Part shown: piece by piece, positions 12,539-20,115 of the stretch
Position numbering within the stretch: position 1 is the first letter of the stretch
Layout: each line of letters opens with the position of its first letter
Source: a virus
Length of the DNA stretch: 45,613 nucleotides
Virus record (IMG/VR): IMGVR_UViG_3300027852_000064
Coordinates: 1-45,613 of that record
Direction: 5' to 3' (one strand)
Made by a program: the position numbers and the translations under genes
Notes under the pieces: generated by a model
The model's database searches: none
What the model saw: the letters and a program-made list of their open reading frames with translations, nothing else
What the model was told of the DNA's origin: nothing

Positions 12539-14925
12539 ACCTCTGTCCCCCATTCAACTTCAGCCCCAAGTAGGTGTGACATCTCTGCCCGGCAACGTCC
12601 AAGTGATGGTAACCAAATACCTGGAGCTCGACCATCTGCAGAGACCTTAACGTCATATCTGTCAGAAGAAACAACACACTTCACCTGCTGAGAGATATCC
12701 AACGCAGGACAATATGACGCAACTTCCTTCCAGAAGAACCGGTCGATCGACTTATTCATCGAGCCACTGTTAATGCGATTAGCTTGACAGAACTCATCAA
12801 ACGACTGGCGCACGTCAGAGCGGATCAGTTTCACATCATCCTCAGTCCAATCGTCTTCGTCTTCCATAAGAGGTATGTCGCCGAGGGTTCCGCTCTCAAG
12901 CAAGCTAAACCACCAAGCGCCGACAGGCGGCAAGTTGCGAAGTTTCTGCTCAACCAAAGCCTTAGATACAGGTATCACACCACGAGGAGCCCAATCACCA
13001 ATATCCAGCGCCAACAAATCGTGCAGCATGGCTTTCAGCCCTTGTCGGTCGTCGCCATACATCTCTGCATGGAACTTACTGAAGAATGCCCGGTCCTCCT
13101 TATGTTTGTTAGATACCTCGCCGACAAAGTAACGTCTCTCCCCATCTGCAGTGCCGGCGTCAACAAACCAATCTGAGTTTGAACACATCAACATATGGAT
13201 TTGGTTTAAGCCTGACTTGAGGTCCATGCCTTTCTGCTCATATACCTTATGCTTATCAGTGATCAGAGACTTCAAGGATGACTGTGCTTTGTAGTCCCTA
13301 GGAGCAACAGCTTCATCTGCAAACAGGAAAATACAATCCATTAAGTGCTGGTTGAACTTACCTGTAACATGGTCAGGGCTCGTGACGTGCAATCCGTGGC
13401 GACCGGCAATCGTGACCAATGCCTGACCCAAAGTTGATTTACCAGTACCTTTGTCACCCCGGAAGCATAACGCAACTTCAGGTGGTGTGCCCGGATGCTG
13501 AAACATATACGCAATCCACTTGATGCAGAAGTCATAGCTATCTTCATCACCTGAACACAGAATTTCCTTGATCAGATATTTCATCGTGTCCCAGGTACCA
13601 GGTGCAGGATCCACACCCCAACCAGTCCAGAGGTTCAAATAACCTTTGTGGTTCTGCTCAGGGTCAAAGATCACACCTGACACTGAGCGGCGTTTGCTCC
13701 ATTCGAGCCAGACATCTGCCACAGGAGTTGGTACGACTTCACCTTTCATGTTCTTCTTCTCCACTTTTTTGTTCGCTAATTCTTTGCGAAAATCATCGAA
13801 TGTCTGCACATTCCAATAGTAGCGCTCCATAACCGGGTCTCGCGTCTGGTGCATGATCCGAAACTTACCACCACCCACAGCCCAATATTTTTCGTTCATC
13901 AGAGCCATTGGACCTTTCTTCTCATGCGCCGGACTATCGTCTTGGTCACCTGGGTCGAATTCCATCCCATCAAATTCGTCATCGAAGTCATCTGGATCAA
14001 CCTTTGGCGGAGGCATCGCCGCTGATTTACCTTCGTGCTGTAGAACCATGCCAAGTGTTTTGTGTGTTACCGGCTGGGTTCCATCAGGGGCTTTACGATG
14101 CAAACTATCCCACCGACGTCCGACTATCCAGCTATCGTCGGCATATTCCGGGTCACGTGAACACCATTCTAGCCATTCATCCCGCGCTTCACCGTCTGAG
14201 GCGTGGTGACAAGCCATCATCAGTTTAAGCCAATCAACACCATGTAGATTTGCGCCATTAGAGCCAAAGTCTACCGGGTCCAGGACATCAAGCATCTTAG
14301 CAATGTCCAGGTGTGAGTATTCTCCACCATTACCGCCTGAGTTGTTTGTTTGCGTTGGTCGCTTGATCATCGTCATGAGCTGGTTTGGAGCGTCAGGCGC
14401 GTCCTCAAGGCCAGGATGTTCGAAGGTGTCATCCCAGTAGTATTTGTTTCCGTTCGGGTGGATCGAGCCAGCAGCAACTACCTGTCTGCCTTTCGTCTTG
14501 AACTCCACGCCTTCATATCCGTCAAGGGTATCAATCACCGGAACTTTCGGATCCTTCTTCATATACAGATGGAACCCACCTGAGCCAGTATTGACTTTTG
14601 GATAGTCGGTTGGGTCAAGGTCGAAAGCGTCACAAAGCTCTTGGAATGTGTCACGGTCTTTAGGTGAATTGCGAGGGTCAACATCAATAACCAGTTGGTC
14701 CGCAGTAAGCCGCACGCCCGCATTGTTGTTATCATTAGTCGATTTTTCAATCGTCTCTTTGTTGTTGTAAGGCTTCGTAGTCCAGTCGTTAGAAAGCGGA
14801 CGTTTACCATCTTGTCTGGTTTTATTTTTATGCGTGCTGGTGCTGTTCCACTTGTATAGTGGAATGAGAGTATACCCCTCTTTTGCGTAGATTTTCATCT
14901 CAGTAGGGTCAACAGTCTTCTTCAT
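12535..14925 (-). CDS. Primase-polymerase / SF3 helicase replication protein
   Basis: 796 residues from the ATG at 14925, chosen for GGAG six bases upstream; an in-frame ATG at 14988 lies beyond the iterons and has no ribosome site. The N-terminal prim-pol domain has IDVDPR (Asp81, Asp83), TGSGGFHLY (about 113-121) and an AAGSIHPNG strand. A PriCT-like helical linker (about 230-300) and an acidic stretch follow. The DUF5906-type SF3 helicase has GDKGTGKST (490-498), CIFLFADEA (531-539), a MLMCSNSD segment and GERRYFV. It would unwind and prime at the origin. With no separate polymerase gene seen, its prim-pol domain may matter more than usual. Confidence 0.9.
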   Translation of the reverse strand: MKKTVDPTEMKIYAKEGYTLIPLYKWNSTSTHKNKTRQDGKRPLSNDWTTKPYNNKETIEKSTNDNNNAGVRLTADQLVIDVDPRNSPKDRDTFQELCDAFDLDPTDYPKVNTGSGGFHLYMKKDPKVPVIDTLDGYEGVEFKTKGRQVVAAGSIHPNGNKYYWDDTFEHPGLEDAPDAPNQLMTMIKRPTQTNNSGGNGGEYSHLDIAKMLDVLDPVDFGSNGANLHGVDWLKLMMACHHASDGEARDEWLEWCSRDPEYADDSWIVGRRWDSLHRKAPDGTQPVTHKTLGMVLQHEGKSAAMPPPKVDPDDFDDEFDGMEFDPGDQDDSPAHEKKGPMALMNEKYWAVGGGKFRIMHQTRDPVMERYYWNVQTFDDFRKELANKKVEKKNMKGEVVPTPVADVWLEWSKRRSVSGVIFDPEQNHKGYLNLWTGWGVDPAPGTWDTMKYLIKEILCSGDEDSYDFCIKWIAYMFQHPGTPPEVALCFRGDKGTGKSTLGQALVTIAGRHGLHVTSPDHVTGKFNQHLMDCIFLFADEAVAPRDYKAQSSLKSLITDKHKVYEQKGMDLKSGLNQIHMLMCSNSDWFVDAGTADGERRYFVGEVSNKHKEDRAFFSKFHAEMYGDDRQGLKAMLHDLLALDIGDWAPRGVIPVSKALVEQKLRNLPPVGAWWFSLLESGTLGDIPLMEDEDDWTEDDVKLIRSDVRQSFDEFCQANRINSGSMNKSIDRFFWKEVASYCPALDISQQVKCVVSSDRYDVKVSADGRAPGIWLPSLGRCRAEMSHLLGAEVEWGTEV

Positions 14926-14954
14926 CAGGCACTCCATTCTGTCATATAAATATG

Positions 14955-14981
14955 GTTCTGTATTTGTCGTACTTATCGTAT
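14955..14981 (-). repeat. Three tandem 9-bp iterons upstream of the primase
   Basis: On the minus strand the units read ATACGATAA, GTACGACAA and ATACAGAAC, matching the set at 11491-11517 unit for unit in reverse position on the genome. They lie 30-56 bases upstream of the primase start, where they could act as an operator (autoregulation) or as a second origin element. Confidence 0.7.
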
Positions 14982-15037
14982 ATGTCAATCTAAATCATGC
15001 AACGACCGTCAGTCAACCAATAAGGGATAAATGATGG

Positions 15038-15077
15038 TAGTCACTATTTATGCCCCGGCTTATGCTCTCCTTACTGA
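15038..15077 (+). promoter_or_regulatory. Candidate promoter of the plus-strand replication operon
   Basis: TAGTCA (15038-15043), 17 bases and TATGCT (15061-15066) are followed by CTCCTTACTGA. The TATGCTCTYCKTACTGA block recurs at 19910-19926 before the last genes of the same operon. The promoter lies 31 bases before the start of the first gene and is divergent from the primase. Confidence 0.5.
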
Positions 15078-15100
15078 CACTTAAACAGACACACAGGAGA
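15075..15100 (+). promoter_or_regulatory. Conserved 26-base leader ending in the ribosome site
   Basis: The block from TGACACTTAAACAG to the AGGAGA ribosome site matches 25 of 26 bases with the minus-strand leader at 36640-36615, before the tail chaperone gene. Conservation in two unrelated genes suggests a functional leader, such as a translation enhancer or an RNA-processing site. Confidence 0.6.
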
Positions 15101-15107
15101 TTGCCAA

Positions 15108-15602
15108 ATGGCAAAGATTACGATTGAGTTTGACACCGGTGATGAAAAGGCGAATGATATCCTCGCTGCTTTCGTCGGTGGTACTGGGGGGGCCACAGTG
15201 ACCTCAATGCAGGTTGAGACTGCAGACAACAGCTCTGTAGAAAATACTAAATCAATGCATGACCAGACCCATGACGAAGAGGCTGATGCAGCAGCTGAGA
15301 AGAAAGCTGAAACTGCAGCTAAGCGTAAAGCCGCACGTGAAAAGAAAGCTGAAGCAGAAGCTGCGGCCAAAGCTGAAGCGGAAGCAAAAGAAGCGGCAGA
15401 CGCAGGTCTCGGTGACGACGACGACGAAGCCGAAACAGCTGGCCCAACCCGTGAAGATGTGCGTGCTGCTTTGAAAAAGTATGCCAAGCTTGAAGGTCAG
15501 CCAGCAGCGGTTTCTATCCTGAAAGACGCTGGCGCCTCAACCATGAGTGAGCTGGAAGAAGATAAATTCCAGGAAGTCATCGATGCGGCTTCAGTCGAAT
15601 GA
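15108..15602 (+). CDS. Ala/Glu/Lys-rich coiled protein, first gene of replication operon
   Basis: 164 residues. An ordered start (MAKITIEFDTGDEKANDIL) is followed by a long Ala/Glu/Lys helix (about 60-100) and an acidic Asp run. A compact C-terminal helical motif, 'REDVRAALKKYAKLEGQPA' plus an S-I-L-K-D-A-G segment, recurs at the ends of phage recombination and SSB-associated proteins. No enzymatic residues are seen; a scaffold-like or DNA-replication accessory role is possible. Preceded by AGGAGA. Confidence 0.65.
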   Translation: MAKITIEFDTGDEKANDILAAFVGGTGGATVTSMQVETADNSSVENTKSMHDQTHDEEADAAAEKKAETAAKRKAAREKKAEAEAAAKAEAEAKEAADAGLGDDDDEAETAGPTREDVRAALKKYAKLEGQPAAVSILKDAGASTMSELEEDKFQEVIDAASVE

Positions 15603-16201
15603 GCGCGTCTATAAAACCAAATGGCCAGATCCCCTTCGTAGAGGGGGATCTAGTCACCAAGGTCGGGGGTGACTATACTTTTACCGGTCCAGTTGTGGCT
15701 TGCTTCCTCCGGTTAGATGGCCAAACGCGGTATGTATGTGAAGACGACAGAGGCATTCTACATATCTTTGGTCCAAAAGCTTTAAGGAAGATAGGTCAAG
15801 CTTTTGACCTGGACATATTTCGCAACAAAGCTTTGGACGCCGTTGTCCGGTCTGCTCCTGTTTTTAATATCGGAGAATTTGTCGAGAAAGTAGGAGGAGA
15901 TTACCGCTGGCAAGGCACAGTGCGTTGTGCATTCTATAAAGTTGCTGGTCAGGACCGGTATATTGTGGAAAACCCAGACGGTATTCTTCACGTCTTTGGC
16001 TTAAAAGGCCTGAAGCGTATTGATACCCTGGATAAGACGCATGAAGAGTTGGTCGAAAATATTTTCAAAGATACCACAGAAAGGAGCGTCTTAAACGAGG
16101 TATCAGTTATCGAAGCAAGCAATAAAGCCCTTGGGGCTTGGCAGGAAGTTTTTGCCAGCATGCTAAACATCCCAATTGAAACAATAAAAGGTGAGCTCTA
16201 A
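15599..16201 (+). CDS. Protein with two tandem SH3/KOW-like repeats
   Basis: 200 residues. Two copies of one module are seen at about residues 14-65 and 91-141, each reading KVGGDY...G.V...F....GQ.RY..E...GILH.FG.K.L..I. The module occurs singly or repeated in many phage hypothetical proteins and looks like a small SH3/KOW-type barrel. A helical C-terminal tail follows. ATGA overlap with the previous gene. Possibly binds nucleic acid or a replication partner; function not established. Confidence 0.65.
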   Translation: MSASIKPNGQIPFVEGDLVTKVGGDYTFTGPVVACFLRLDGQTRYVCEDDRGILHIFGPKALRKIGQAFDLDIFRNKALDAVVRSAPVFNIGEFVEKVGGDYRWQGTVRCAFYKVAGQDRYIVENPDGILHVFGLKGLKRIDTLDKTHEELVENIFKDTTERSVLNEVSVIEASNKALGAWQEVFASMLNIPIETIKGEL

Positions 16202-16578
16202 TGGAGCCTGATATCGAAACTGAAGTACATCTTATGCCATTTAAAGGCTCTGGCCCTGCAGGCTTTTTCAACACTTTTCGGCTTGGTAAGAAATGGGCAG
16301 AAAAAGTGAAAGCTGGTCAGGTGATCAATCTATATGAAAACGCCAACGGTGAAGAAGACGCCTATTCTGAAGCTTTAGTCTTGCACGTTGACATCGGACC
16401 GATGGAAGATATGCTGGTCAAACATGCTAGTCTGAATGCTGCCGCCTTGGGTATGCAGGAAAATGCTGACCAACGTATCGCTGTTCAAAATGCTGTTGAT
16501 GTAGCTTATGGTAAATCGATCACCTCCGGTGAAGTCGTGACCGTCGTTTACCTTGTGACACGTCCCGAAGACCTTTAG
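16201..16578 (+). CDS. Hypothetical protein, possible PUA/ASCH-like fold
   Basis: 125 residues, start overlapping the previous stop by one base (TAATG). The order 'TFRLGKKWAEKVKAGQVINLY', then strand 'EALVLHVDIGPMEDML', then helix, resembles the start of ASCH/PUA-like RNA-binding domains, in which a 'K.....I..G....' segment precedes the barrel. Weak evidence; otherwise unknown. Confidence 0.55.
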   Translation: MEPDIETEVHLMPFKGSGPAGFFNTFRLGKKWAEKVKAGQVINLYENANGEEDAYSEALVLHVDIGPMEDMLVKHASLNAAALGMQENADQRIAVQNAVDVAYGKSITSGEVVTVVYLVTRPEDL

Positions 16579-16640
16579 GGACACAGGAATTCCAGGAGCA
16601 TGAAGGATGCAGCGCACTGACAAGTCGTGAATGGAGGAAT

Positions 16641-16697
16641 GTGAAGCCAAGCACTCGCCCTCTCTGGAATAACGGTCAACAAGAATGGGTCACTTAA
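16641..16697 (+). CDS. Possible 18-residue microprotein
   Basis: GTG start with a perfect GGAGG seven bases upstream, reading KPSTRPLWNNGQQEWVT after the start codon and ending TAA. It lies in a 162-base gap of the operon. The strong ribosome site is the only support; it could equally be a leader peptide or chance. Confidence 0.25.
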   Translation: MKPSTRPLWNNGQQEWVT

Positions 16698-16740
16698 GAC
16701 ACGATAATTCTACTAGACATTTAGACACGGAGGCTAAAGA

Positions 16741-18144
16741 ATGGCACACGCAAGATATTCAGCATCTCAGACCAAGCAATGGTGGGAATGCCCTGGCTCA
16801 CTGGCCACAAGCCTATACTTCCCTGAGGCACGTGGTGGCTCCGGGGTTCATGCTCAATTAGGTACTTGTGCTCACGCGCTTATCGAGAAGGTGCTTGAGA
16901 CCGGCGAGGACCCTTATGATTATGCTGGTCGGATCATTGAGATCATTAATCCAGACACCGACAAAGAAGGGACATCTATACTTAGCCCGAAGGCTAAAGT
17001 CCCTAAACAACCAGAGCGGGTTTGGTTCGAGATTGACGACGAAATGCTGGAAGCTGTTCAAGTAATGGTGGATTATGTCCGTAAACGTCAGGAAGAAACA
17101 GGCGCAGAGATGACGCTGGAAGGGTACACAATTCCATTGCCTGAGCGTGATGACACAGGTGGAACCGCAGACGTTACCCTGGACAGCTGGCCTGACGAAT
17201 TGGAGCTAGTAGACTATAAGAATGGCTCAGGCGTTTATGTCCCGATCGAAGGTAATAAACAGCTACGATCATATATTCTGGGCCGAGCAGAAGAGACCCA
17301 ATGGGCCCATGATAAATATACTATAACCATCGTACAACCACGGCATATCGATGCTAAAGTGGCGTCGGCTAATGGTGATGGTGTAACCAGCGAAACTATC
17401 ACGCGTGCTGAGCTCATGGAGTTCCGCGATGGGCTACGAGCTGCTGCTATTCGGGTCGATAAGGCCCGAGAAATTACAGCAGACTACGAAAAGCAAATGG
17501 GGCGTAAAATCCCTGGACCATTACCACTTATAGAGGTCCTATACGACGCAGGATGTATCAGTCTCGGCGATGATGGGGCACACTGTACATTTTGTGACCA
17601 CAAGGCCTCACCTTGTATCGCTTGGATCAAGAAGACAGAGGAGACGGTAGCTATGGATTTTGATGATGATCTTAATGATATTGAAGCTGCTAATCCAGAC
17701 AGCTATGCGAAGATCCTACCTTGGATCCCAGGTATCACCAAATTCCTCACTGGAGTAAAAAATAAAGCCAATGAGCAGATGATGGCTGGGACCACGATCG
17801 AAGGATATAAAATCGTGCGGAACAATGCCAAGCGTGTCTGGGTTACTAGTATTGACGGCGATGAGGTAGACCAGGAAACCTTAGGGGGTATGATGGTCCA
17901 AGAATTTGGGTTAGATAAGTCTGACCTTTTCACCGAGGTTGAGTTGATCACCGGGCCTGCGGCAGAGAAGCTGATTAAAGGTAAAGGCTCAGGTGAGAAG
18001 AAAAAAGACTTCAGCGCGCGTTACATGGAAAAGGTTCCTGGCTCATTGACCATTGCCCCTCTCGCTGATCGACGCAAGGAAGTTATCCCAGACCCAGCAT
18101 CTGACTTTGACGATGATCCGGACGCTGGAGGAGAATTGGAATGA
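16741..18144 (+). CDS. DUF2800 nuclease, Cas4/RecB-like with Fe-S cysteines
   Basis: 467 residues. The PD-(D/E)XK core is visible as His45 (GTCAHALIE), Asp144 (GGTADVTL) and the D-x-K of LELVDYK (Asp158, Lys160). Cys17 (WECPGS) plus Cys282, Cys285 and Cys292 form the spaced set that holds a [4Fe-4S] cluster in Cas4/AddB-type nucleases. The C-terminus is a helical domain and acidic tail. DUF2800 genes usually travel with a DUF2815 gene, as here (20116), and are thought to process DNA ends in phage recombination. GGAGG precedes the ATG. Confidence 0.85.
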   Translation: MAHARYSASQTKQWWECPGSLATSLYFPEARGGSGVHAQLGTCAHALIEKVLETGEDPYDYAGRIIEIINPDTDKEGTSILSPKAKVPKQPERVWFEIDDEMLEAVQVMVDYVRKRQEETGAEMTLEGYTIPLPERDDTGGTADVTLDSWPDELELVDYKNGSGVYVPIEGNKQLRSYILGRAEETQWAHDKYTITIVQPRHIDAKVASANGDGVTSETITRAELMEFRDGLRAAAIRVDKAREITADYEKQMGRKIPGPLPLIEVLYDAGCISLGDDGAHCTFCDHKASPCIAWIKKTEETVAMDFDDDLNDIEAANPDSYAKILPWIPGITKFLTGVKNKANEQMMAGTTIEGYKIVRNNAKRVWVTSIDGDEVDQETLGGMMVQEFGLDKSDLFTEVELITGPAAEKLIKGKGSGEKKKDFSARYMEKVPGSLTIAPLADRRKEVIPDPASDFDDDPDAGGELE

Positions 18145-18326
18145 AAATCATTGCTAAAGACAACTTTGACCGTGAGACTATTTCAGAGCGTTTAATCGAA
18201 GAAGGCCTAGACCCAGACGCTGCAGATACTGAATGCGCCAGGTTAAATTCTGACCCTAATGTATCATTATTCGACTGGTTTGTAGTTGTCCCTGAAGACC
18301 ATGTTTTGTATGAGGGGTCACAGTGA
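18141..18326 (+). CDS. Small acidic hypothetical protein
   Basis: 61 residues, ATGA overlap with the nuclease gene. It begins with a strand-helix unit 'DNFDRETISERLIEEGLDP' and ends in hydrophobic 'FDWFVVVPEDHVLY'. No family recognised; coupled to the nuclease, so probably made in similar amount. Confidence 0.6.
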   Translation: MKIIAKDNFDRETISERLIEEGLDPDAADTECARLNSDPNVSLFDWFVVVPEDHVLYEGSQ

Positions 18327-18451
18327 GTAGCAGTATCCTTTTCAGTCTCGCGGGTTTCGTAGCAGGGATCTTATTCGTACGATGGAATTCAATCAAAGTA
18401 AGGAAACGAAATGGGGATAATTCACAGGACTGGCGAATACCAGGGAAATGA
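18323..18451 (+). CDS. Single-span small membrane protein, GTG start
   Basis: 42 residues. The GTG at 18323 overlaps the previous stop (GTGA) with GAGGGG upstream. The hydrophobic segment ILFSLAGFVAGILFV is followed by a basic cytoplasmic tail (RWNSIKVRKRNG). Its last 41 bases overlap the start of the next gene in another frame. Function unknown. Confidence 0.5.
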   Translation: MSSSILFSLAGFVAGILFVRWNSIKVRKRNGDNSQDWRIPGK

Positions 18452-18650
18452 CCCACAGCTGAAAGGTCATCGTGCTTTAATCCGGTTTGTTAAAGGTTAT
18501 GGCCTTTGCGACGCCCAATTCACGACTGTTGAAGGCCGTAGTATAGATAAGATACCCCAAGGAGAGTTGCCAATTGGTGTTGAGAAATACCAGATGGATT
18601 GGCACGCATTTGCCTTGAGCGACTTCAAATTGTTAAGCGAGGACGAATAA
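18411..18650 (+). CDS. Small hypothetical protein
   Basis: 79 residues (MGIIHRTGEYQGNDPQLKG...). AAGGAAACGAA precedes the ATG. Short beta strands with a 'GYGLCDAQFTTVEG' segment, then 'DWHAFALSDFKLL'. The last part resembles small phage proteins that track SH3-like folds. No function assigned. Confidence 0.6.
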   Translation: MGIIHRTGEYQGNDPQLKGHRALIRFVKGYGLCDAQFTTVEGRSIDKIPQGELPIGVEKYQMDWHAFALSDFKLLSEDE

Positions 18651-18904
18651 TGGCCAACATAAAAGAGATCACTGTATCTAGGTCTGTCAGGGTAAATACT
18701 GGCAACTATGAAGGCACAGAACATTTTGTCTCAGCAAAAGCTGAGCTTGATGAGTTTGACGACGAGGCTGATATTTCGTCACAAGTCAGTCAAGTTGTGG
18801 AAAAAGCACTGATGGTGCAGCTAGTCCGAGCTTATAAAGTCCGTGGAAAGAAGATCTCTCCCGAGATAATTGGCAAGCAGCATGGTTTGACGTATGCACC
18901 TTGA
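18650..18904 (+). CDS. Small hypothetical protein, common phage type
   Basis: 84 residues from the ATG at 18650, overlapping the previous stop (TAATG); a longer start at 18599 lies inside the previous gene. The pattern 'KEITVSRSVRVNTGNYEGTE', then acidic strand, then 'VSQVVEKALMVQLV' helix, is frequent in phage recombination operons, where it remains uncharacterised. Likely accessory to the nuclease/SSB module by context. Confidence 0.6.
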   Translation: MANIKEITVSRSVRVNTGNYEGTEHFVSAKAELDEFDDEADISSQVSQVVEKALMVQLVRAYKVRGKKISPEIIGKQHGLTYAP

Positions 18905-19178
18905 AGACGAAACACCAGATCTCGCTGTAGACCTAGCCAACGGGGGTCTCTCAGCCTGGATCAAAACCTTGCGTATAGAGCCATCAGTAGCTACTCCGAT
19001 CCGGTTTTTATACCAAGATTATCAGGCGATGTGCCTGAACGAAGGCTTTCCTGAGGCAGACGTAGCTGACTTTGTTCGCTGGGTTTCTTTAATAGAGGGG
19101 ACAAGTATAATAGAGGGAGGGCATGGTTTACTGCGGAGGGTGGTTCTCGGCGTCATGCCGGGAGGTCATAAGTTATGA
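18894..19178 (+). CDS. Hypothetical protein with possible winged-helix part
   Basis: 94 residues, overlapping the previous gene by 11 bases. The segment 'IRFLYQDYQAMCLNEGFPEADVADFVRWV' (in its two halves) resembles the winged helix at the C-terminus of phage D5-like primases and some regulators (pattern: L-Y-x-x-Y-x-x-x-C-x-x-x-G). A DNA-binding role is possible but weakly supported. Confidence 0.5.
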   Translation: MHLEDETPDLAVDLANGGLSAWIKTLRIEPSVATPIRFLYQDYQAMCLNEGFPEADVADFVRWVSLIEGTSIIEGGHGLLRRVVLGVMPGGHKL

Positions 19179-19312
19179 AACTACCGTACTTTCGCGCACC
19201 GGAAGCCGATGACGGCATCGGGGCAATTCGTGGGCTAATGAACGCCATTTTGTTCTCAGTCTACATGTTCGGGTTTGTTTTTGCAATCCGAATGATTTAT
19301 AGCCTGGTATAG
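19175..19312 (+). CDS. Small membrane protein (45 residues)
   Basis: ATGA overlap with the previous stop. The N-terminus is MKLPYFRAPEADDGIG, then one hydrophobic span 'AILFSVYMFGFVFAIRMIY'. Function unknown; one of five tiny membrane-protein candidates in the early regions. Confidence 0.55.
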   Translation: MKLPYFRAPEADDGIGAIRGLMNAILFSVYMFGFVFAIRMIYSLV

Positions 19313-19337
19313 CCAGCAAAAAAAAGAAAGACAGACA

Positions 19338-19880
19338 ATGGACGTAATGATTGACCTGGAAACTATCGGGACCAGGCCTGATGCGCAAATCATTCAGATT
19401 GGCGCTGTATTCTTTGAGGCAAAAAACCGCGGGAAGATATTGAACGACAAAACTTTTAACCAATATTGTATGGTCCAAGATGGGCTTGGTTCGATCGACC
19501 ACGACGCATTAGCCTTCTGGCTGAACCAAGCTGCTGGCAATAAAGCTCACCCTATGGTTGTTGGTTTCAGCAAAAAAGCCAAACCAATGGACGAAGTGCT
19601 GCAAGATTTTCTAGCCTGGCCAGGTGAAATTGGTTGTACTTGGGGTGATATAACAACAGTGTGGGCTAAGCCATCTAACTTTGATCTCCCAATTCTCACA
19701 TCTGCTTTTAACACCTTTGGCATAGAAGCCCCTTGGGATCACCATACAACCCGGTGTCTACGCACTTTACTCGCGATAAAAGGTGAACCGCAAGTTGATT
19801 GGCAAGGGCTAACGCACCATGATGCTTTAGATAACGCTATAGGCCAAGCCATGACTGTTCAGGGGGCATTAGCGTTGTAA
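19338..19880 (+). CDS. DEDD-family 3'-5' exonuclease
   Basis: 180 residues. Motif ExoI is MIDLETIG (Asp6, Glu8), ExoII SNFDLPIL (Asp116), ExoIII HHDALDNA (His161, Asp165): a complete DnaQ/RNase T-like DEDDh active site, closest in pattern to the Rv2179c-like 3'-5' exoribonucleases found in phages. It could trim DNA ends, proofread for a host polymerase or degrade RNA. Lies between small membrane-protein genes in the recombination operon. Confidence 0.85.
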   Translation: MDVMIDLETIGTRPDAQIIQIGAVFFEAKNRGKILNDKTFNQYCMVQDGLGSIDHDALAFWLNQAAGNKAHPMVVGFSKKAKPMDEVLQDFLAWPGEIGCTWGDITTVWAKPSNFDLPILTSAFNTFGIEAPWDHHTTRCLRTLLAIKGEPQVDWQGLTHHDALDNAIGQAMTVQGALAL

Positions 19881-19909
19881 TGACGGCATTATCCAGGTTC
19901 TCCCGGGCA

Positions 19910-19926
19910 TATGCTCTTCGTACTGA
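19910..19926 (+). promoter_or_regulatory. Repeat of the replication-operon promoter block
   Basis: TATGCTCTTCGTACTGA differs at two positions from 15061-15077 and is likewise preceded by a CCCGG segment. It may restart transcription for the 38-residue gene and the SSB gene. No good -35 is visible, so it may use an activator. Confidence 0.4.
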
Positions 19927-19949
19927 TGTCGAAACAAGGAGAATTCAAA

Positions 19950-20066
19950 ATGCTTGATACACTTTTCTGGATCGGTGTCGGTCTCATCGTTGGTTGGAAT
20001 GTCCTACCCCAACCTGTCTGGGTGCAAATCCTGTACAGCAAAGTTGTGGGATGGTTCAAAAGCTAA
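19950..20066 (+). CDS. Small membrane protein (38 residues)
   Basis: MLDTLFWIGVGLIVGWNVL begins a single hydrophobic span, followed by PQPVWVQILYSKVVGWFKS. AAGGAGAATTCAAA gives a strong ribosome site. Located just before the SSB gene. Function unknown. Confidence 0.6.
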   Translation: MLDTLFWIGVGLIVGWNVLPQPVWVQILYSKVVGWFKS

Positions 20067-20115
20067 CCATTTCCGACCGACATAACTAGAAGCCAGCAGC
20101 AAGATAGGAAGCACA

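Noticed and set aside
14926-14988. N-terminal 21-residue extension of the primase from ATG 14988
   Set aside because: Encoded by the iterons, without a ribosome site. The ATG at 14925 has GGAG at good spacing.
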